A DNA stretch of 64,000 nucleotides from Flavobacterium akiainvivens. Lineage in GTDB: Bacteria; Bacteroidota; Bacteroidia; Flavobacteriales; Flavobacteriaceae. Below, piece after piece: positions 1-7,341 of this stretch (position 1 is the stretch's first letter; each line of letters starts with the position of its first letter). The notes below the pieces were generated by a model that saw nothing but the letters and a program-made list of their open reading frames with translations, had not been told where the DNA came from and ran no database searches. The stretch is from NCBI RefSeq assembly GCF_001278115.1, contig NZ_LIYD01000005.1:3926631-3990630 (forward strand), given 5' to 3'. Position numbers and translations under genes: made by a program.

Positions 1-24
1 GCACTATACAGTGCGGCGTTTTTT
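1..24. terminator. Partial rho-independent terminator cut by window edge
   Basis: The window opens inside a hairpin: GCACT-ATAC-AGTGC continues as GGCG and then six T. The right arm AGTGCGGCG (10-18) predicts a left arm CGCCGCACT, of which only the last five bases are present. The T-run overlaps the stop codon of fabH. It would terminate a plus-strand gene lying to the left and, if A-rich sequence precedes it, fabH as well. Confidence 0.6.
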
Positions 25-1009
25 ATTGCCATATCAGGTAGCTGGCACCCCAGGTAAATCCGGCGCCAAATGCTGTCAGGAGTATTTTGTCTCCCGGCTT
101 AAAATCGTCTTTATAATCCCAAAGCACTAAAGGCAGGGTAGCCGCTGTGGTATTGCCGTAGCGGTCTATATTTACTTTTATCTTTTCTTTAGGTATGCCC
201 AGCTGGTCGCCCACGGCATCAATAATACGCATATTGGCCTGGTGTGGTATTACCCAGTCAATATCATCGGCTGTAAGGTTGTTTTGTGCTAAAATATCGG
301 CGCAGGCACTGCTCATGCCCTTAATGGCATTTTTAAACACAGTGCGGCCATCCTGCTGTACATAGTGCAGGTTTTGGGCAACGGTTTCGGCAGTAGCGGG
401 GTTTTTAGAACCACCACCCTGAACAGCCAGTATTTCGCTGCCGCTTCCGTCGGTCTTAAAAATGTTGTCCTGTAGCCCGTAGCCCTCTTTGGCAGGCTCA
501 AGCAATACGGCTCCGGCTCCATCGCCAAAAAGCACACAGGTATTGCGGTCGCTATAGTTTACAATACTGCTCATTTTATCGGTACCGGCCACAATAACCT
601 TTTTGTAGCGGCCGCTTTCAATAAACATGGCACCGGTGCTCAGGGCATATAAAAAGCCACTGCAGGCGGCATTAAGGTCTAACGCAAAGGCATTGTTAAG
701 CCCTGCTTTACTTGCAGCAATGGCTGCAGCAGGCGCTAAAAGAAAATCAGGGGTAGAAGTAGCAAGTATAATACACTCAACTTCTTCAGGGTTTATGTTT
801 TTTTGTGCAAGCAGGTCTTTAATGGCAAGGCTGGCCATGTCGCTGGTAGCCATATTCGGGTCGCTGGCAATACGGCGTTCTCTAATGCCCGTGCGGGTAA
901 GAATCCACTCATTGCTGGTGTCTACCATCTTTTCAAGGGCAGCATTATCAAGTACTGTATCTGGAACGTAGCCGCCGGTTGCTGTAATTGCAGCTAAAAC
1001 TTTAGTCAT
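23..1009 (-). CDS. fabH: 3-oxoacyl-ACP synthase III (KAS III)
   Basis: Condenses acetyl-CoA (or another short acyl-CoA) with malonyl-ACP to start type II fatty acid synthesis in the cytoplasm. The 328-residue length is normal for FabH. The catalytic triad is readable: Cys116 in NAACSGFL, His256 in VIPHQANMR and Asn286 in RYGNTTAA. The FGDGAGAVLL strand and the C-terminal GAGFTWGAS are also typical. The gene stands alone here, without plsX or rpmF beside it; anything further downstream lies outside the window. The start is ATG at 1009, with a possible -7 box TATCTTTG at 1033-1040. In Bacteroidota KAS III often accepts branched primers; that is family knowledge and is not visible in the sequence. 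Confidence 0.96.
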   Translation of the reverse strand: MTKVLAAITATGGYVPDTVLDNAALEKMVDTSNEWILTRTGIRERRIASDPNMATSDMASLAIKDLLAQKNINPEEVECIILATSTPDFLLAPAAAIAASKAGLNNAFALDLNAACSGFLYALSTGAMFIESGRYKKVIVAGTDKMSSIVNYSDRNTCVLFGDGAGAVLLEPAKEGYGLQDNIFKTDGSGSEILAVQGGGSKNPATAETVAQNLHYVQQDGRTVFKNAIKGMSSACADILAQNNLTADDIDWVIPHQANMRIIDAVGDQLGIPKEKIKVNIDRYGNTTAATLPLVLWDYKDDFKPGDKILLTAFGAGFTWGASYLIWQ

Positions 1010-1032
1010 TTCGCTTTTTTGATTGATGGCTG

Positions 1033-1040
1033 CAAAGATA
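1033..1040 (-). promoter_or_regulatory. Possible -7 box of fabH promoter
   Basis: On the minus strand TATCTTTG matches the Bacteroidota -7 consensus TAnnTTTG and lies 23 bases upstream of the fabH ATG. No clear TTTG -33 element lies at the right distance, so only half of the promoter is supported. Confidence 0.4.
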
Positions 1041-1059
1041 CCTAATTTGAATTGGATTA

Positions 1060-1204
1060 TTGGAATTTTAGATTGTTAGAATTTTAGATTATGCAACTTG
1101 TAACATCATTTAAAAACAATTAAATTATATCTATTATGAGCTTTCAAAAATTGAAGACTTGCTAAATTACTTGCGGTCTATGTACTAATAATCTAAAATT
1201 CCAA
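1060..1204. repeat. AT-rich inverted and direct repeats between fabH and the AraC gene
   Basis: TTGGAATTTTAGATT (1060-1074) is repeated exactly in inverse orientation at 1190-1204 (AATCTAAAATTCCAA). GAATTTTAGATT also occurs as a direct repeat at 1063-1074 and 1079-1090. The arms flank about 115 bases with no gene. Degenerate AATTCCAAA-like repeats recur at 4831-4885. The pattern resembles decayed intergenic repeat units; no function is assigned. Confidence 0.6.
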
Positions 1205-1215
1205 AATTCTATAAA

Positions 1216-2175
1216 TTATACCATTTGCCCGCTAAACTTATCGCGGTACATTTTAGGGGTCATACCCACTGTTTTTTTAAACAGCGTGCGGAACGTTTTC
1301 AAATCGTTATACCCACTTTCCAGCATTACTTCCAGTATGCTGTAGCGCGATTGCTCCAACAGCTGTTTGGCGGCCTCAATGCGGGTTTTTTGTAAATATT
1401 CAATAGGTGTTATGCCGGTAACCTGCTTAAAGCGGCGTACCAGGTTGCGGCGGCTGGCGGGCACATCGGTAATAATTTCTTCAATGGTATTGGCTTTGCT
1501 AAAGTTCTTTTTAATTTCCTGCTGGGCTTTTTTAACCAGGTCGTCTCCGTGGTCTTCGGCGGGTGTAAAAGAGCCAAAATACGTTTGGCGGTTGCGGTCA
1601 AGGTCTATGCTAAATACTTTGGCAGCACGTACGGCCACCTGTTTACTGCAATAAATTTCGAGCAGCAGCATAAGCAGGTGAAACGTATTAGTAGCCCCTC
1701 CGCTGGTGTACACTCCATCTTTTTCGGTTACTACGGCCTCAGCCTTTAGCTCTACATTTGGGAACATCTTTGCAAAAACACCCTCGGCATTAATGTGTGT
1801 GGTGGCCGGGCGGTTATCCAGCAGGCCGGCTATACCTAATACAAAGGCCCCGGTGCAAAAACTGGCTATGGCAGCCCCATTGGCGTGCTGTTTTTGAAGG
1901 AAAGGCACCCAACCGCGGTTTTCGGCAAGGCCGGTAGCCAGCTCATCTTTAAAAGAGGGTACAAGGAGCAGGCCATAATCGGTATTGTCAATAGTTTTTG
2001 GGGTATACCCGTCATAAGCAGGTTTGGCGTGCTCGGGCAGGTACAGCAGGTTAATGTTAAAGGGTTTCTCCAGGCCTTCCTGCATATAAAAACGGTTGGC
2101 GGTTTCAAATACATCCAGCAGGGCTGCCACGCTTATAAGGCGGTGGTTTTTGGTAAGGGCAATGCCTATTTCCAT
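1216..2175 (-). CDS. GlxA-type AraC family transcriptional regulator
   Basis: A 319-residue regulator with an N-terminal DJ-1/PfpI-like domain (about 1-185) and a C-terminal AraC double helix-turn-helix (about 220-319). The nucleophile-elbow cysteine of the DJ-1 fold is kept (Cys107 in IASFCTGAF). The second HTH ends with the signature GMTPKMYRDKF. The start is taken at ATG 2175 (MEIGIALTKN), where the DJ-1 first strand begins; an upstream in-frame extension is unlike the family. A TATATTTG -7 box lies at 2198-2205 on the minus strand. The gene is divergent from the DoxX cluster, so it may regulate that cluster; this is inference. The ligand is unknown. Confidence 0.9.
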   Translation of the reverse strand: MEIGIALTKNHRLISVAALLDVFETANRFYMQEGLEKPFNINLLYLPEHAKPAYDGYTPKTIDNTDYGLLLVPSFKDELATGLAENRGWVPFLQKQHANGAAIASFCTGAFVLGIAGLLDNRPATTHINAEGVFAKMFPNVELKAEAVVTEKDGVYTSGGATNTFHLLMLLLEIYCSKQVAVRAAKVFSIDLDRNRQTYFGSFTPAEDHGDDLVKKAQQEIKKNFSKANTIEEIITDVPASRRNLVRRFKQVTGITPIEYLQKTRIEAAKQLLEQSRYSILEVMLESGYNDLKTFRTLFKKTVGMTPKMYRDKFSGQMV

Positions 2176-2272
2176 AGTTAAAATATTGGTTGTAGCACAA
2201 ATATACATTTTTTGGCGCAAATGCCCCCTTTGGTTGACTGTTTAGCACACGCCCCAAAAAATGCATTAGGTA

Positions 2273-2280
2273 TACCTTTG
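2273..2280 (+). promoter_or_regulatory. Possible -7 box of the DoxX cluster promoter
   Basis: TACCTTTG fits the -7 consensus TAnnTTTG and lies 56 bases before the doxX ATG at 2337. A TTTG at 2229-2232 is too far away to be the -33 partner, so the match is partial. Confidence 0.4.
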
Positions 2281-2298
2281 TAATGAGCCTAAAAAATT

Positions 2299-2314
2299 AT
2301 TACATTCATGTAAT
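2299..2314. promoter_or_regulatory. Palindrome in DoxX leader, possible operator
   Basis: ATTACAT-TC-ATGTAAT is a perfect 7-bp inverted repeat with a 2-bp spacer. It lies about 20 bases downstream of the candidate -7 box and 22 bases upstream of the DoxX start. Its position and symmetry suit a dimeric repressor site. The divergent AraC-type regulator would normally prefer direct repeats, so another factor may be responsible. Confidence 0.4.
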
Positions 2315-2336
2315 TTTTAACCAAAAACAATTAATT

Positions 2337-2753
2337 ATGAAAAAATTATTTACTCCCGTTTCATTAAACACTGATTTAGCCACGCTGGTTTTAAGGCTCA
2401 TTTTTGGCGGTATGTTTACCTATCATGGCTGGGGCAAGCTGGCCATGTATGATGAAATGCTTAAGATGTTTGGCGACCCTATAGGCCTTGGTACAGAACT
2501 TTCGCTGGTGCTTACCATTTTTGGCGAGTTTATATGCGGCATTTTAATAGTTCTGGGACTGTTTACAAGGCTGGCAGTTATACCGGTATTTATAACTATG
2601 CTCGTGGCTTATTTTGTAGCTCATGGCAATGATGACTTTATGGTAAAAATGCTGCCGTTTGTGTACATGCTGCTTTGCTTTGTAGTGTTTATACTTGGCA
2701 GTGGCAGGTATTCGCTTGATGCAGCGATATTTGATAAAAACCGAAACAATTAA
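2337..2753 (+). CDS. DoxX family membrane protein
   Basis: A 138-residue protein with four predicted membrane helices. It carries the DoxX signature near the N-terminus (LRLIFGGMFTYHGWGKL) and the second family block GEFICGILIVLGLFTRLA. DoxX-like proteins are small inner-membrane proteins linked in some bacteria to redox or thiol stress, but their biochemistry is poorly defined. The start MKKLFTPVS at 2337 is preferred over an in-frame upstream ATG at 2283, because the latter would include the palindrome and add unrelated residues. It is the first gene of a plus-strand run ending with DinB. Confidence 0.88.
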   Translation: MKKLFTPVSLNTDLATLVLRLIFGGMFTYHGWGKLAMYDEMLKMFGDPIGLGTELSLVLTIFGEFICGILIVLGLFTRLAVIPVFITMLVAYFVAHGNDDFMVKMLPFVYMLLCFVVFILGSGRYSLDAAIFDKNRNN

Positions 2754-2765
2754 TCAACTTATATT

Positions 2766-3206
2766 ATGAAAAAGATTGAGAACATAACGCAGATAGATGC
2801 CCCGGCCGGTAAGGTGTGGCAGGTGCTTACAGATAGGCAGTACTATTCGAAATGGTATGAGGCATTTGGTATGGGCAGCCAGGCCATAGGCGAATGGAAA
2901 CAGGGCGAAAAGATAATTTTTGCCGATGATAAAGGTATGGGGCTTATTGGAAATATTGCGGTTTTTGACAAGGATAAGGAAATCCGTATCGACATGAAAG
3001 GCCTCCTTATAGATGGTGTGGAAGATTATGAAAGTGATGATGCCAAAGCGCTGGGGCTGGCACAGGAACGTTATGTTCTTAACGAAGAAAACGGCGTTAC
3101 CACGCTGCACACCAGTGCCGATATGGATGAGGCATGGTTTGAATCGATGAGCGAATCGTGGAAAGAGGCCCTTAAACAAATCAAACAACTTTCTGAAAGC
3201 AACTAA
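2766..3206 (+). CDS. SRPBCC (START-like) domain protein
   Basis: A 146-residue soluble protein beginning with the typical first strand and helix of the AHSA1/SRPBCC fold (ITQIDAPAGKVWQVLTDRQY) and ending with the long C-terminal helix (WKEALKQIKQLSE). The fold makes a hydrophobic pocket for lipophilic ligands; the ligand cannot be told from sequence. It starts 12 bases after the DoxX stop and ends 2 bases before the next ATG, so it is very likely cotranscribed. It is clearly distinct from the two membrane-anchored SRPBCC proteins downstream. Confidence 0.82.
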   Translation: MKKIENITQIDAPAGKVWQVLTDRQYYSKWYEAFGMGSQAIGEWKQGEKIIFADDKGMGLIGNIAVFDKDKEIRIDMKGLLIDGVEDYESDDAKALGLAQERYVLNEENGVTTLHTSADMDEAWFESMSESWKEALKQIKQLSESN

Positions 3207-3208
3207 AA

Positions 3209-3763
3209 ATGGCAACACTAAAACTACAGGTGCAAATATCGGTTGACGGATTCATAGGCGGTACAGCCGGCGAAATGGACTGGATGACCTGGAACTGGGA
3301 TGAAAAGCTTATAGATTATGTGGGTAAATTAACCGACCCCATACAGCTTATACTCCTGGGGCGTAAAATGAGCGAAGGGTTTATACCGCACTGGCAAAAC
3401 GCCCTCGACGCTAACCCAGAAAACCAGGCGGCACACAAGTTTACACATACCCGCAAGGTGGTGTTTAGCCGTACCCTGAAAAAGATTGAGGGCAACAATG
3501 TTTCGGTGGCAGATAATATTGATGATATAGCCACCCTTGTTGCTGAAACCGAGGGCGATACCATGGTGTATGGCGGGGCTACGTTTGTATCATCGCTTAT
3601 TGCAGAGAATATTATTGACGAATATTATCTTTTTGTAAACCCTGTAATACTGGGCAAAGGCCTTCCTATATTTGATAAGGTAGCCGGAAAACTGCCGCTT
3701 ACACTTGTAGAAAGCATTGGCTTTGAATGTGGTATAACGGTGCTGCACTACAAAAAACAATAA
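3209..3763 (+). CDS. RibD C-terminal/dihydrofolate reductase-like protein
   Basis: A 184-residue cytoplasmic protein of the RibD-C/DHFR-like family. It starts with the conserved strand LKLQVQISVDGFIGG, then ILLGRKMSEGF and the nucleotide-binding segment VYGGATFVSSL, and ends with LVNPVILGKGLPIF. Such stand-alone proteins are predicted NADPH-dependent reductases; most are uncharacterised and should not be called folate enzymes. It begins 2 bases after the SRPBCC stop. Confidence 0.88.
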   Translation: MATLKLQVQISVDGFIGGTAGEMDWMTWNWDEKLIDYVGKLTDPIQLILLGRKMSEGFIPHWQNALDANPENQAAHKFTHTRKVVFSRTLKKIEGNNVSVADNIDDIATLVAETEGDTMVYGGATFVSSLIAENIIDEYYLFVNPVILGKGLPIFDKVAGKLPLTLVESIGFECGITVLHYKKQ

Positions 3764-3783
3764 ACCCAAAACAAAAACAAACA

Positions 3784-4314
3784 ATGAAAATCGTAAAGAA
3801 AATTTTAATTGGCATTGCCGCCCTTATTGCCCTTTTGCTCATAATTGCCCTGTTTATGGACAAGAAATATGAAGTAAGGCGCGAAGTGGTTATCAACAAG
3901 CCAAAGGCAGAGGTGTTTAACTATATTAAGCTGGTGCGCAACCAGGATAACTATAGCATATGGAACATGGCCGACCCCAATAAAAAGGTTGTTGCAACCG
4001 GCGAAGACGGTACTGTGGGTTTTAAGTATTACTGGAAGGGCAATGATGATGTGGGCGAAGGCACACAGGAAATTACCGGCGTTACTGAAGGGCAAAAGTT
4101 AGACTTCAGGGTAACGTTTAAAGAGCCTTTTGAAGACAGTATGGACGGTTATCTAAGCACAGAAGATGTTGATGGTGGCACTAAAACCAGCTGGGTTATT
4201 TATGGAGAAAGCAGCTATCCATTTAATATTATGAACCCCATGATGGATGGTATGCTGGGCAAAGACCTACAGGCCAACCTTGACAACCTTAAAAAACTTT
4301 TAGAAAGTAAGTAA
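3784..4314 (+). CDS. Membrane-anchored SRPBCC family protein (copy 1)
   Basis: A 176-residue protein with one N-terminal membrane helix (IGIAALIALLLIIALFM) followed by an SRPBCC domain (INKPKAEVFNYIKLVRNQDN ... SSYPFNIMNPMMDGMLGKDL). The start is ATG 3784; an upstream in-frame start lies inside the previous gene and does not resemble the family. Its stop overlaps the start of its downstream paralogue (TAATG), and the two share motifs such as VFNYIK/VFEYIK and GKDL near the end. This points to an in-place duplication and coupled translation. Function unknown; a lipid or hydrophobic-ligand role is only suggested by the fold. Confidence 0.83.
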   Translation: MKIVKKILIGIAALIALLLIIALFMDKKYEVRREVVINKPKAEVFNYIKLVRNQDNYSIWNMADPNKKVVATGEDGTVGFKYYWKGNDDVGEGTQEITGVTEGQKLDFRVTFKEPFEDSMDGYLSTEDVDGGTKTSWVIYGESSYPFNIMNPMMDGMLGKDLQANLDNLKKLLESK

Positions 4315-4832
4315 TGAACATAGTTATAATTATTGTAGCCCTGCTGGCCATTCCGTTTGTTATTGCCCTGTTTTTGCCGAAAAACTATGGCATTGAGCGC
4401 AGCATTGTGGTAGACAGGCCTGTGGCCGAGGTGTTTGAATACATTAAGCACATTAAGAACCAGGACTATTACAGCAAATGGGTTATGGCCGACCCGCAAA
4501 TGCAAAAGGTGTTTACGGGTACTGATGGTACTATTGGCTTTATATATGCCTGGAACAGCGAAGCCAAAGGCGGCGAAGGCGAACAGGAAATTACCGGTAT
4601 TGCCGAAAACGAACGCATAACAACCGAAATAAGGTTTGTAAGGCCGTTTAAAACCGTTTCGCATACCTACCAGACTACGCAACCGCTTACAGAGCATAGT
4701 ACAAAGTTGGTATGGGGTATGACGGGTACAAGCCCGTATCCGCTTAACCTTGTGACAGCGCTTTTAAAAGGCGGGCTGGGTAAAGACCTTGATTTTAGCC
4801 TTAACGCGCTAAAGCAGAATCTGGAGCATTAA
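4314..4832 (+). CDS. Membrane-anchored SRPBCC family protein (copy 2)
   Basis: A 172-residue paralogue of the preceding gene: N-terminal helix (IIIVALLAIPFVIALFLP), then an SRPBCC domain with VDRPVAEVFEYIKHIKNQD, GEQEITGIAE and the C-terminal GLGKDLDFSLNALKQNLE. It shares one base with the preceding stop (TAATG), a sign of translational coupling. Function unknown. An AT-rich repeat-like spacer follows before the VOC gene. Confidence 0.83.
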   Translation: MNIVIIIVALLAIPFVIALFLPKNYGIERSIVVDRPVAEVFEYIKHIKNQDYYSKWVMADPQMQKVFTGTDGTIGFIYAWNSEAKGGEGEQEITGIAENERITTEIRFVRPFKTVSHTYQTTQPLTEHSTKLVWGMTGTSPYPLNLVTALLKGGLGKDLDFSLNALKQNLEH

Positions 4833-4885
4833 AATTCTAAAAAACAAGCACCAAATTCCAAATCTCAAATAACAAACAAAAAACA
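4831..4885. repeat. AT-rich degenerate AATTCCAAA-type spacer repeat
   Basis: This 60-bp spacer is made of A-rich words such as AAATTCTAAA and CAAATTCCAAATCTCAAAT. It resembles the repeat words at 1060-1204. It contains no gene and no T-tailed hairpin. Confidence 0.4.
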
Positions 4886-4895
4886 ACAATACATC

Positions 4896-5351
4896 ATGAA
4901 AGTAGTTAATCCGTATTTAAACTTTAACGGTAATACCGAAGAGGTTTTTAATTTTTACAAAAGTGTTTTTGGTGGCGAGTTTGCCATGCTGATGCGCTTT
5001 AAAGATATTCCTGCCGAAGCCACGCAAGACCAGGCGGGCGAAGGCTGTGCCGATGCAGGTGTGCCTGCCGGGGAAGAAAACGGCATTATGCACATTGCGC
5101 TACCCATTGGCAGCAGTATACTTATGGGTACCGACGTTACCAGCAATATGCCGCAGGTTGACCACGGTAACGGTATTTCATTAACGCTTAGTGCTGAAAG
5201 CAGGGAAGAAGCAGACCGTGTTTTTAACGCCCTTGCCGAAGGTGGAAAAATACAAATGCCCATGCAGGATATGTTTTGGGGCGATTACTATGGCATGCTA
5301 ACCGATAAGTTTGGTATACAGTGGATGATGAATTACAGCACTCAGTGGTAG
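4896..5351 (+). CDS. VOC family protein (PhnB-like glyoxalase/dioxygenase fold)
   Basis: A 151-residue protein of the PhnB-like branch of the vicinal oxygen chelate superfamily. The diagnostic segments are VNPYLNFNGNTEEVFNFYKS, the central strand IMHIALPIG, the helix SREEADRVFNALAEGG and the C-terminal WGDYYGMLTDKFGIQWMMN. The activity is not predictable: PhnB-like proteins lack a defined reaction in most bacteria. It lies in the same orientation as the upstream SRPBCC genes, 63 bases after them. Confidence 0.88.
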   Translation: MKVVNPYLNFNGNTEEVFNFYKSVFGGEFAMLMRFKDIPAEATQDQAGEGCADAGVPAGEENGIMHIALPIGSSILMGTDVTSNMPQVDHGNGISLTLSAESREEADRVFNALAEGGKIQMPMQDMFWGDYYGMLTDKFGIQWMMNYSTQW

Positions 5352-5373
5352 GCATTGCAGTTAAGAGTTCAAT

Positions 5374-5407
5374 GTTCGGGGTTCATGGTTTTTAGATAAC
5401 CCGGAAC
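5374..5407. repeat. Imperfect hairpin between VOC and DinB genes
   Basis: GTTCGGGGTT (5374-5383) pairs with AACCCGGAAC (5398-5407) with one mismatch and a 14-base loop. No T-run follows, so it is not a convincing terminator. It could be an mRNA processing or stability element, or a repeat remnant. Confidence 0.4.
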
Positions 5408-5434
5408 CTCAAATTAACCTTTAAATTAAAAAGT

Positions 5435-5941
5435 ATGGCACAGCAAATAATTGCGCAGCTTGAAAATGCGCTTAACGAAACCCTATACCTGCTTAAAGGT
5501 GTAGATGATGCTAACATCAATAAAAAACCGGCCGATGGCAGCTGGAGTGTAGCCCAGGTGGCCCGCCACTTGTATAAAGCCACGGCAGGCAGCGATGAGA
5601 TGTTTGCCGCCCCAACCCCCGAAGCAGGCAGGGCTGTAGATGAGCGTGCTGAAAATTACAGGGAAATCCTTATGAACTTTGAGAGTAAAATGAACGCCCC
5701 TGAGTTTTTAGTACCCGAAGACAAACTGTTTGATAAAGACAGGCTTATAGAGTCGCTTACGGAGGCTAACAAGATAGCTGTTGCCGCTATTAAAGAAAGC
5801 AACCTTGCCCAGCTGGCACCCCTGCCGGAGGGGCACCCATTGGCAGGCAGTACCAAGCTGGAAATTGTGCATTTCTTTACCTACCACACCCTGCGCCACA
5901 ACAACCAGATTGAAAAAATTAAGGCCATTGTGGTAAACTAA
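5435..5941 (+). CDS. DinB family protein
   Basis: A 168-residue four-helix-bundle protein of the DinB/YfiT type. The expected metal-binding histidines are present: His45 in VARHLYKAT, and His151 and His155 in FFTYHTLRHNNQI. DinB-like proteins are putative metal-dependent enzymes, some being thiol-dependent transferases; this one has no identified substrate. It closes the cluster DoxX-SRPBCC-RibD-SRPBCC-SRPBCC-VOC-DinB, a type of assembly that recurs in stress-responsive loci (inference). Confidence 0.88.
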   Translation: MAQQIIAQLENALNETLYLLKGVDDANINKKPADGSWSVAQVARHLYKATAGSDEMFAAPTPEAGRAVDERAENYREILMNFESKMNAPEFLVPEDKLFDKDRLIESLTEANKIAVAAIKESNLAQLAPLPEGHPLAGSTKLEIVHFFTYHTLRHNNQIEKIKAIVVN

Positions 5942-5949
5942 AATAAATG

Positions 5950-6022
5950 AGATAGCTGACAAAATGTAAGCCGCAACTGACATAAATAGTATGGCACGTT
6001 TTATGCTGCCTGTCAGCTATCT
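5950..6022. repeat. 12-bp perfect inverted repeat flanking a sigma-54-like site
   Basis: AGATAGCTGACA (5950-5961) and TGTCAGCTATCT (6011-6022) are exact inverse copies 49 bases apart. The right arm is followed by AATTTTTTATT, so the structure could also act as a long-loop terminator for dinB. The interval contains the sigma-54-like element listed separately. Confidence 0.7.
5991..6007 (+). promoter_or_regulatory. Possible sigma-54 (RpoN) promoter
   Basis: ATGGCACGTTTTATGCT fits the -24/-12 form TGGCACG-N4/5-TGCT. GG is at 5993-5994 and GC at 6005-6006, with the required 10 bases between them. A start site about 12 bases later falls near 6018, leaving a 17-base leader before the ATG at 6035. 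No RpoN activator gene is nearby. The match could be chance, because the consensus is short. Confidence 0.45.
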
Positions 6023-6034
6023 AATTTTTTATTA

Positions 6035-7255
6035 ATGTTTCGCAGAGGTTTAATTTTTTTGGGCATCTTATTGCTCATTGCAGAAATATATACATTCCAG
6101 GCCCTTAAAACCGTAATCAAGCCCAGATGGGCACAATGGCTTTACATAGCTGTTTCGGCGGGTGTTATTTTTTACATCTTCTATTCCTTCGCATCTTATG
6201 ACAGCCGTGTGGGGCAAACAAAAAAGTCGCTCTACACCATGGCGCTGCTGCTCATAACCCTTATCCCTAAACTGCTTATTGCTATTGTAATGCTGGGCGA
6301 AGACATTGTAAGGATATTTACAGGTACTTATTCTACCGTAACCGGCACGCGCCAGGGCGACTTTTTGCCCGAAAGGCGTCGCTTTGTAAGCCTTATGGCC
6401 ATAGGTGTTGCGGCGGTACCGTTCCTCTCTATGCTGTATGGCATTACGCGGGGCAAGTACAACTTTAAAGTGCGCAGGGAAACGCTTCAGTTTCCTGACC
6501 TGCCCGATAATTTTGATGGCTTTACCATTGTACAGATAAGCGATGTGCACAGCGGCAGCCTTGATAACCGGGAAAAGGTAGAATATGCCATTGACCTGAT
6601 TAATAAGGAACATAAAGACGTGATACTCTTTACCGGTGATATTGTAAACAACGTAGCCGAAGAAATGCACCCGTGGATTGATACCTTTAAAAAGATTGAA
6701 ACCCCACAGTTTGGCAAGTATTCTACCCTGGGTAACCATGACTATGGCGAGTATATAGAACTTTCGCCGGATGCAAAGGCCAAAAACTTTGAGGCCATAA
6801 AAGCATTGCACGGGCAAATTGATTTCAGGCTGATGCTTAATGAAAACGTGAAGCTTAAAAAAGGCAACCAGGAAATTGCCCTTGTAGGGGTTGAAAACTG
6901 GGGGCATAACTTCCGTAAGGCGGGCGATTTAAAAAAGGCATCGGAAGGGCTTGCAAAAGAAGACTTCAAGGTACTTATGAGCCATGACCCAAGCCACTGG
7001 GCTTATGAGGTTAAAGACAGCGACCTTAATTACCACCTTACCCTTAGCGGCCACACACACGGCATGCAGTTTGGCATAGAAATACCCGGCTTTATAAAGT
7101 GGAGCCCCGTGCAGTATGTATACAAGCAGTGGGCGGGTATGTATGAGCACCTTGGACGATACATTTATGTAAACCGCGGTTTTGGTTTTCACGGCTATAG
7201 CGGGCGTACCGGTATATGGCCGGAAATTACCGTAATCACGCTAAAAAAAGCCTAA
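6035..7255 (+). CDS. Membrane-anchored calcineurin-like metallophosphoesterase
   Basis: A 406-residue protein with about four N-terminal membrane helices (roughly residues 5-135) and a C-terminal two-metal phosphoesterase domain. All family motifs are present: Asp170-x-His172 (ISDVHSG), Gly-Asp202 (FTGDIV), Asn234-His235-Asp (LGNHDYGEY), the MSHDP histidine and LSGHTHGMQ. This layout matches YkuE/YaeI-type proteins; YkuE is linked to peptidoglycan precursors and the related LpxG/LpxH act on UDP-diacylglucosamine. The substrate here cannot be chosen. The start is ATG 6035, immediately after the sigma-54-like site. Confidence 0.9.
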   Translation: MFRRGLIFLGILLLIAEIYTFQALKTVIKPRWAQWLYIAVSAGVIFYIFYSFASYDSRVGQTKKSLYTMALLLITLIPKLLIAIVMLGEDIVRIFTGTYSTVTGTRQGDFLPERRRFVSLMAIGVAAVPFLSMLYGITRGKYNFKVRRETLQFPDLPDNFDGFTIVQISDVHSGSLDNREKVEYAIDLINKEHKDVILFTGDIVNNVAEEMHPWIDTFKKIETPQFGKYSTLGNHDYGEYIELSPDAKAKNFEAIKALHGQIDFRLMLNENVKLKKGNQEIALVGVENWGHNFRKAGDLKKASEGLAKEDFKVLMSHDPSHWAYEVKDSDLNYHLTLSGHTHGMQFGIEIPGFIKWSPVQYVYKQWAGMYEHLGRYIYVNRGFGFHGYSGRTGIWPEITVITLKKA

Positions 7256-7281
7256 AAAACCGCACACTATAGTAAAAATGC

Positions 7282-7289
7282 TATATTTG
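7282..7289 (+). promoter_or_regulatory. Possible -7 box before the thioredoxin-like gene
   Basis: TATATTTG fits TAnnTTTG and lies 52 bases upstream of the ATG at 7342. No TTTG lies about 19 bases upstream of it, so the evidence is partial. Confidence 0.4.
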
Positions 7290-7341
7290 TATGAAAATAT
7301 ACCATAATAAGGTTTTTATTTTAAATTAAAACACCGTTTTT

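Noticed and set aside
2176..2220. Longer N-terminus for the AraC regulator
   Set aside because: The additional residues do not fit the DJ-1 fold start and cover the -7 box at 2198-2205.
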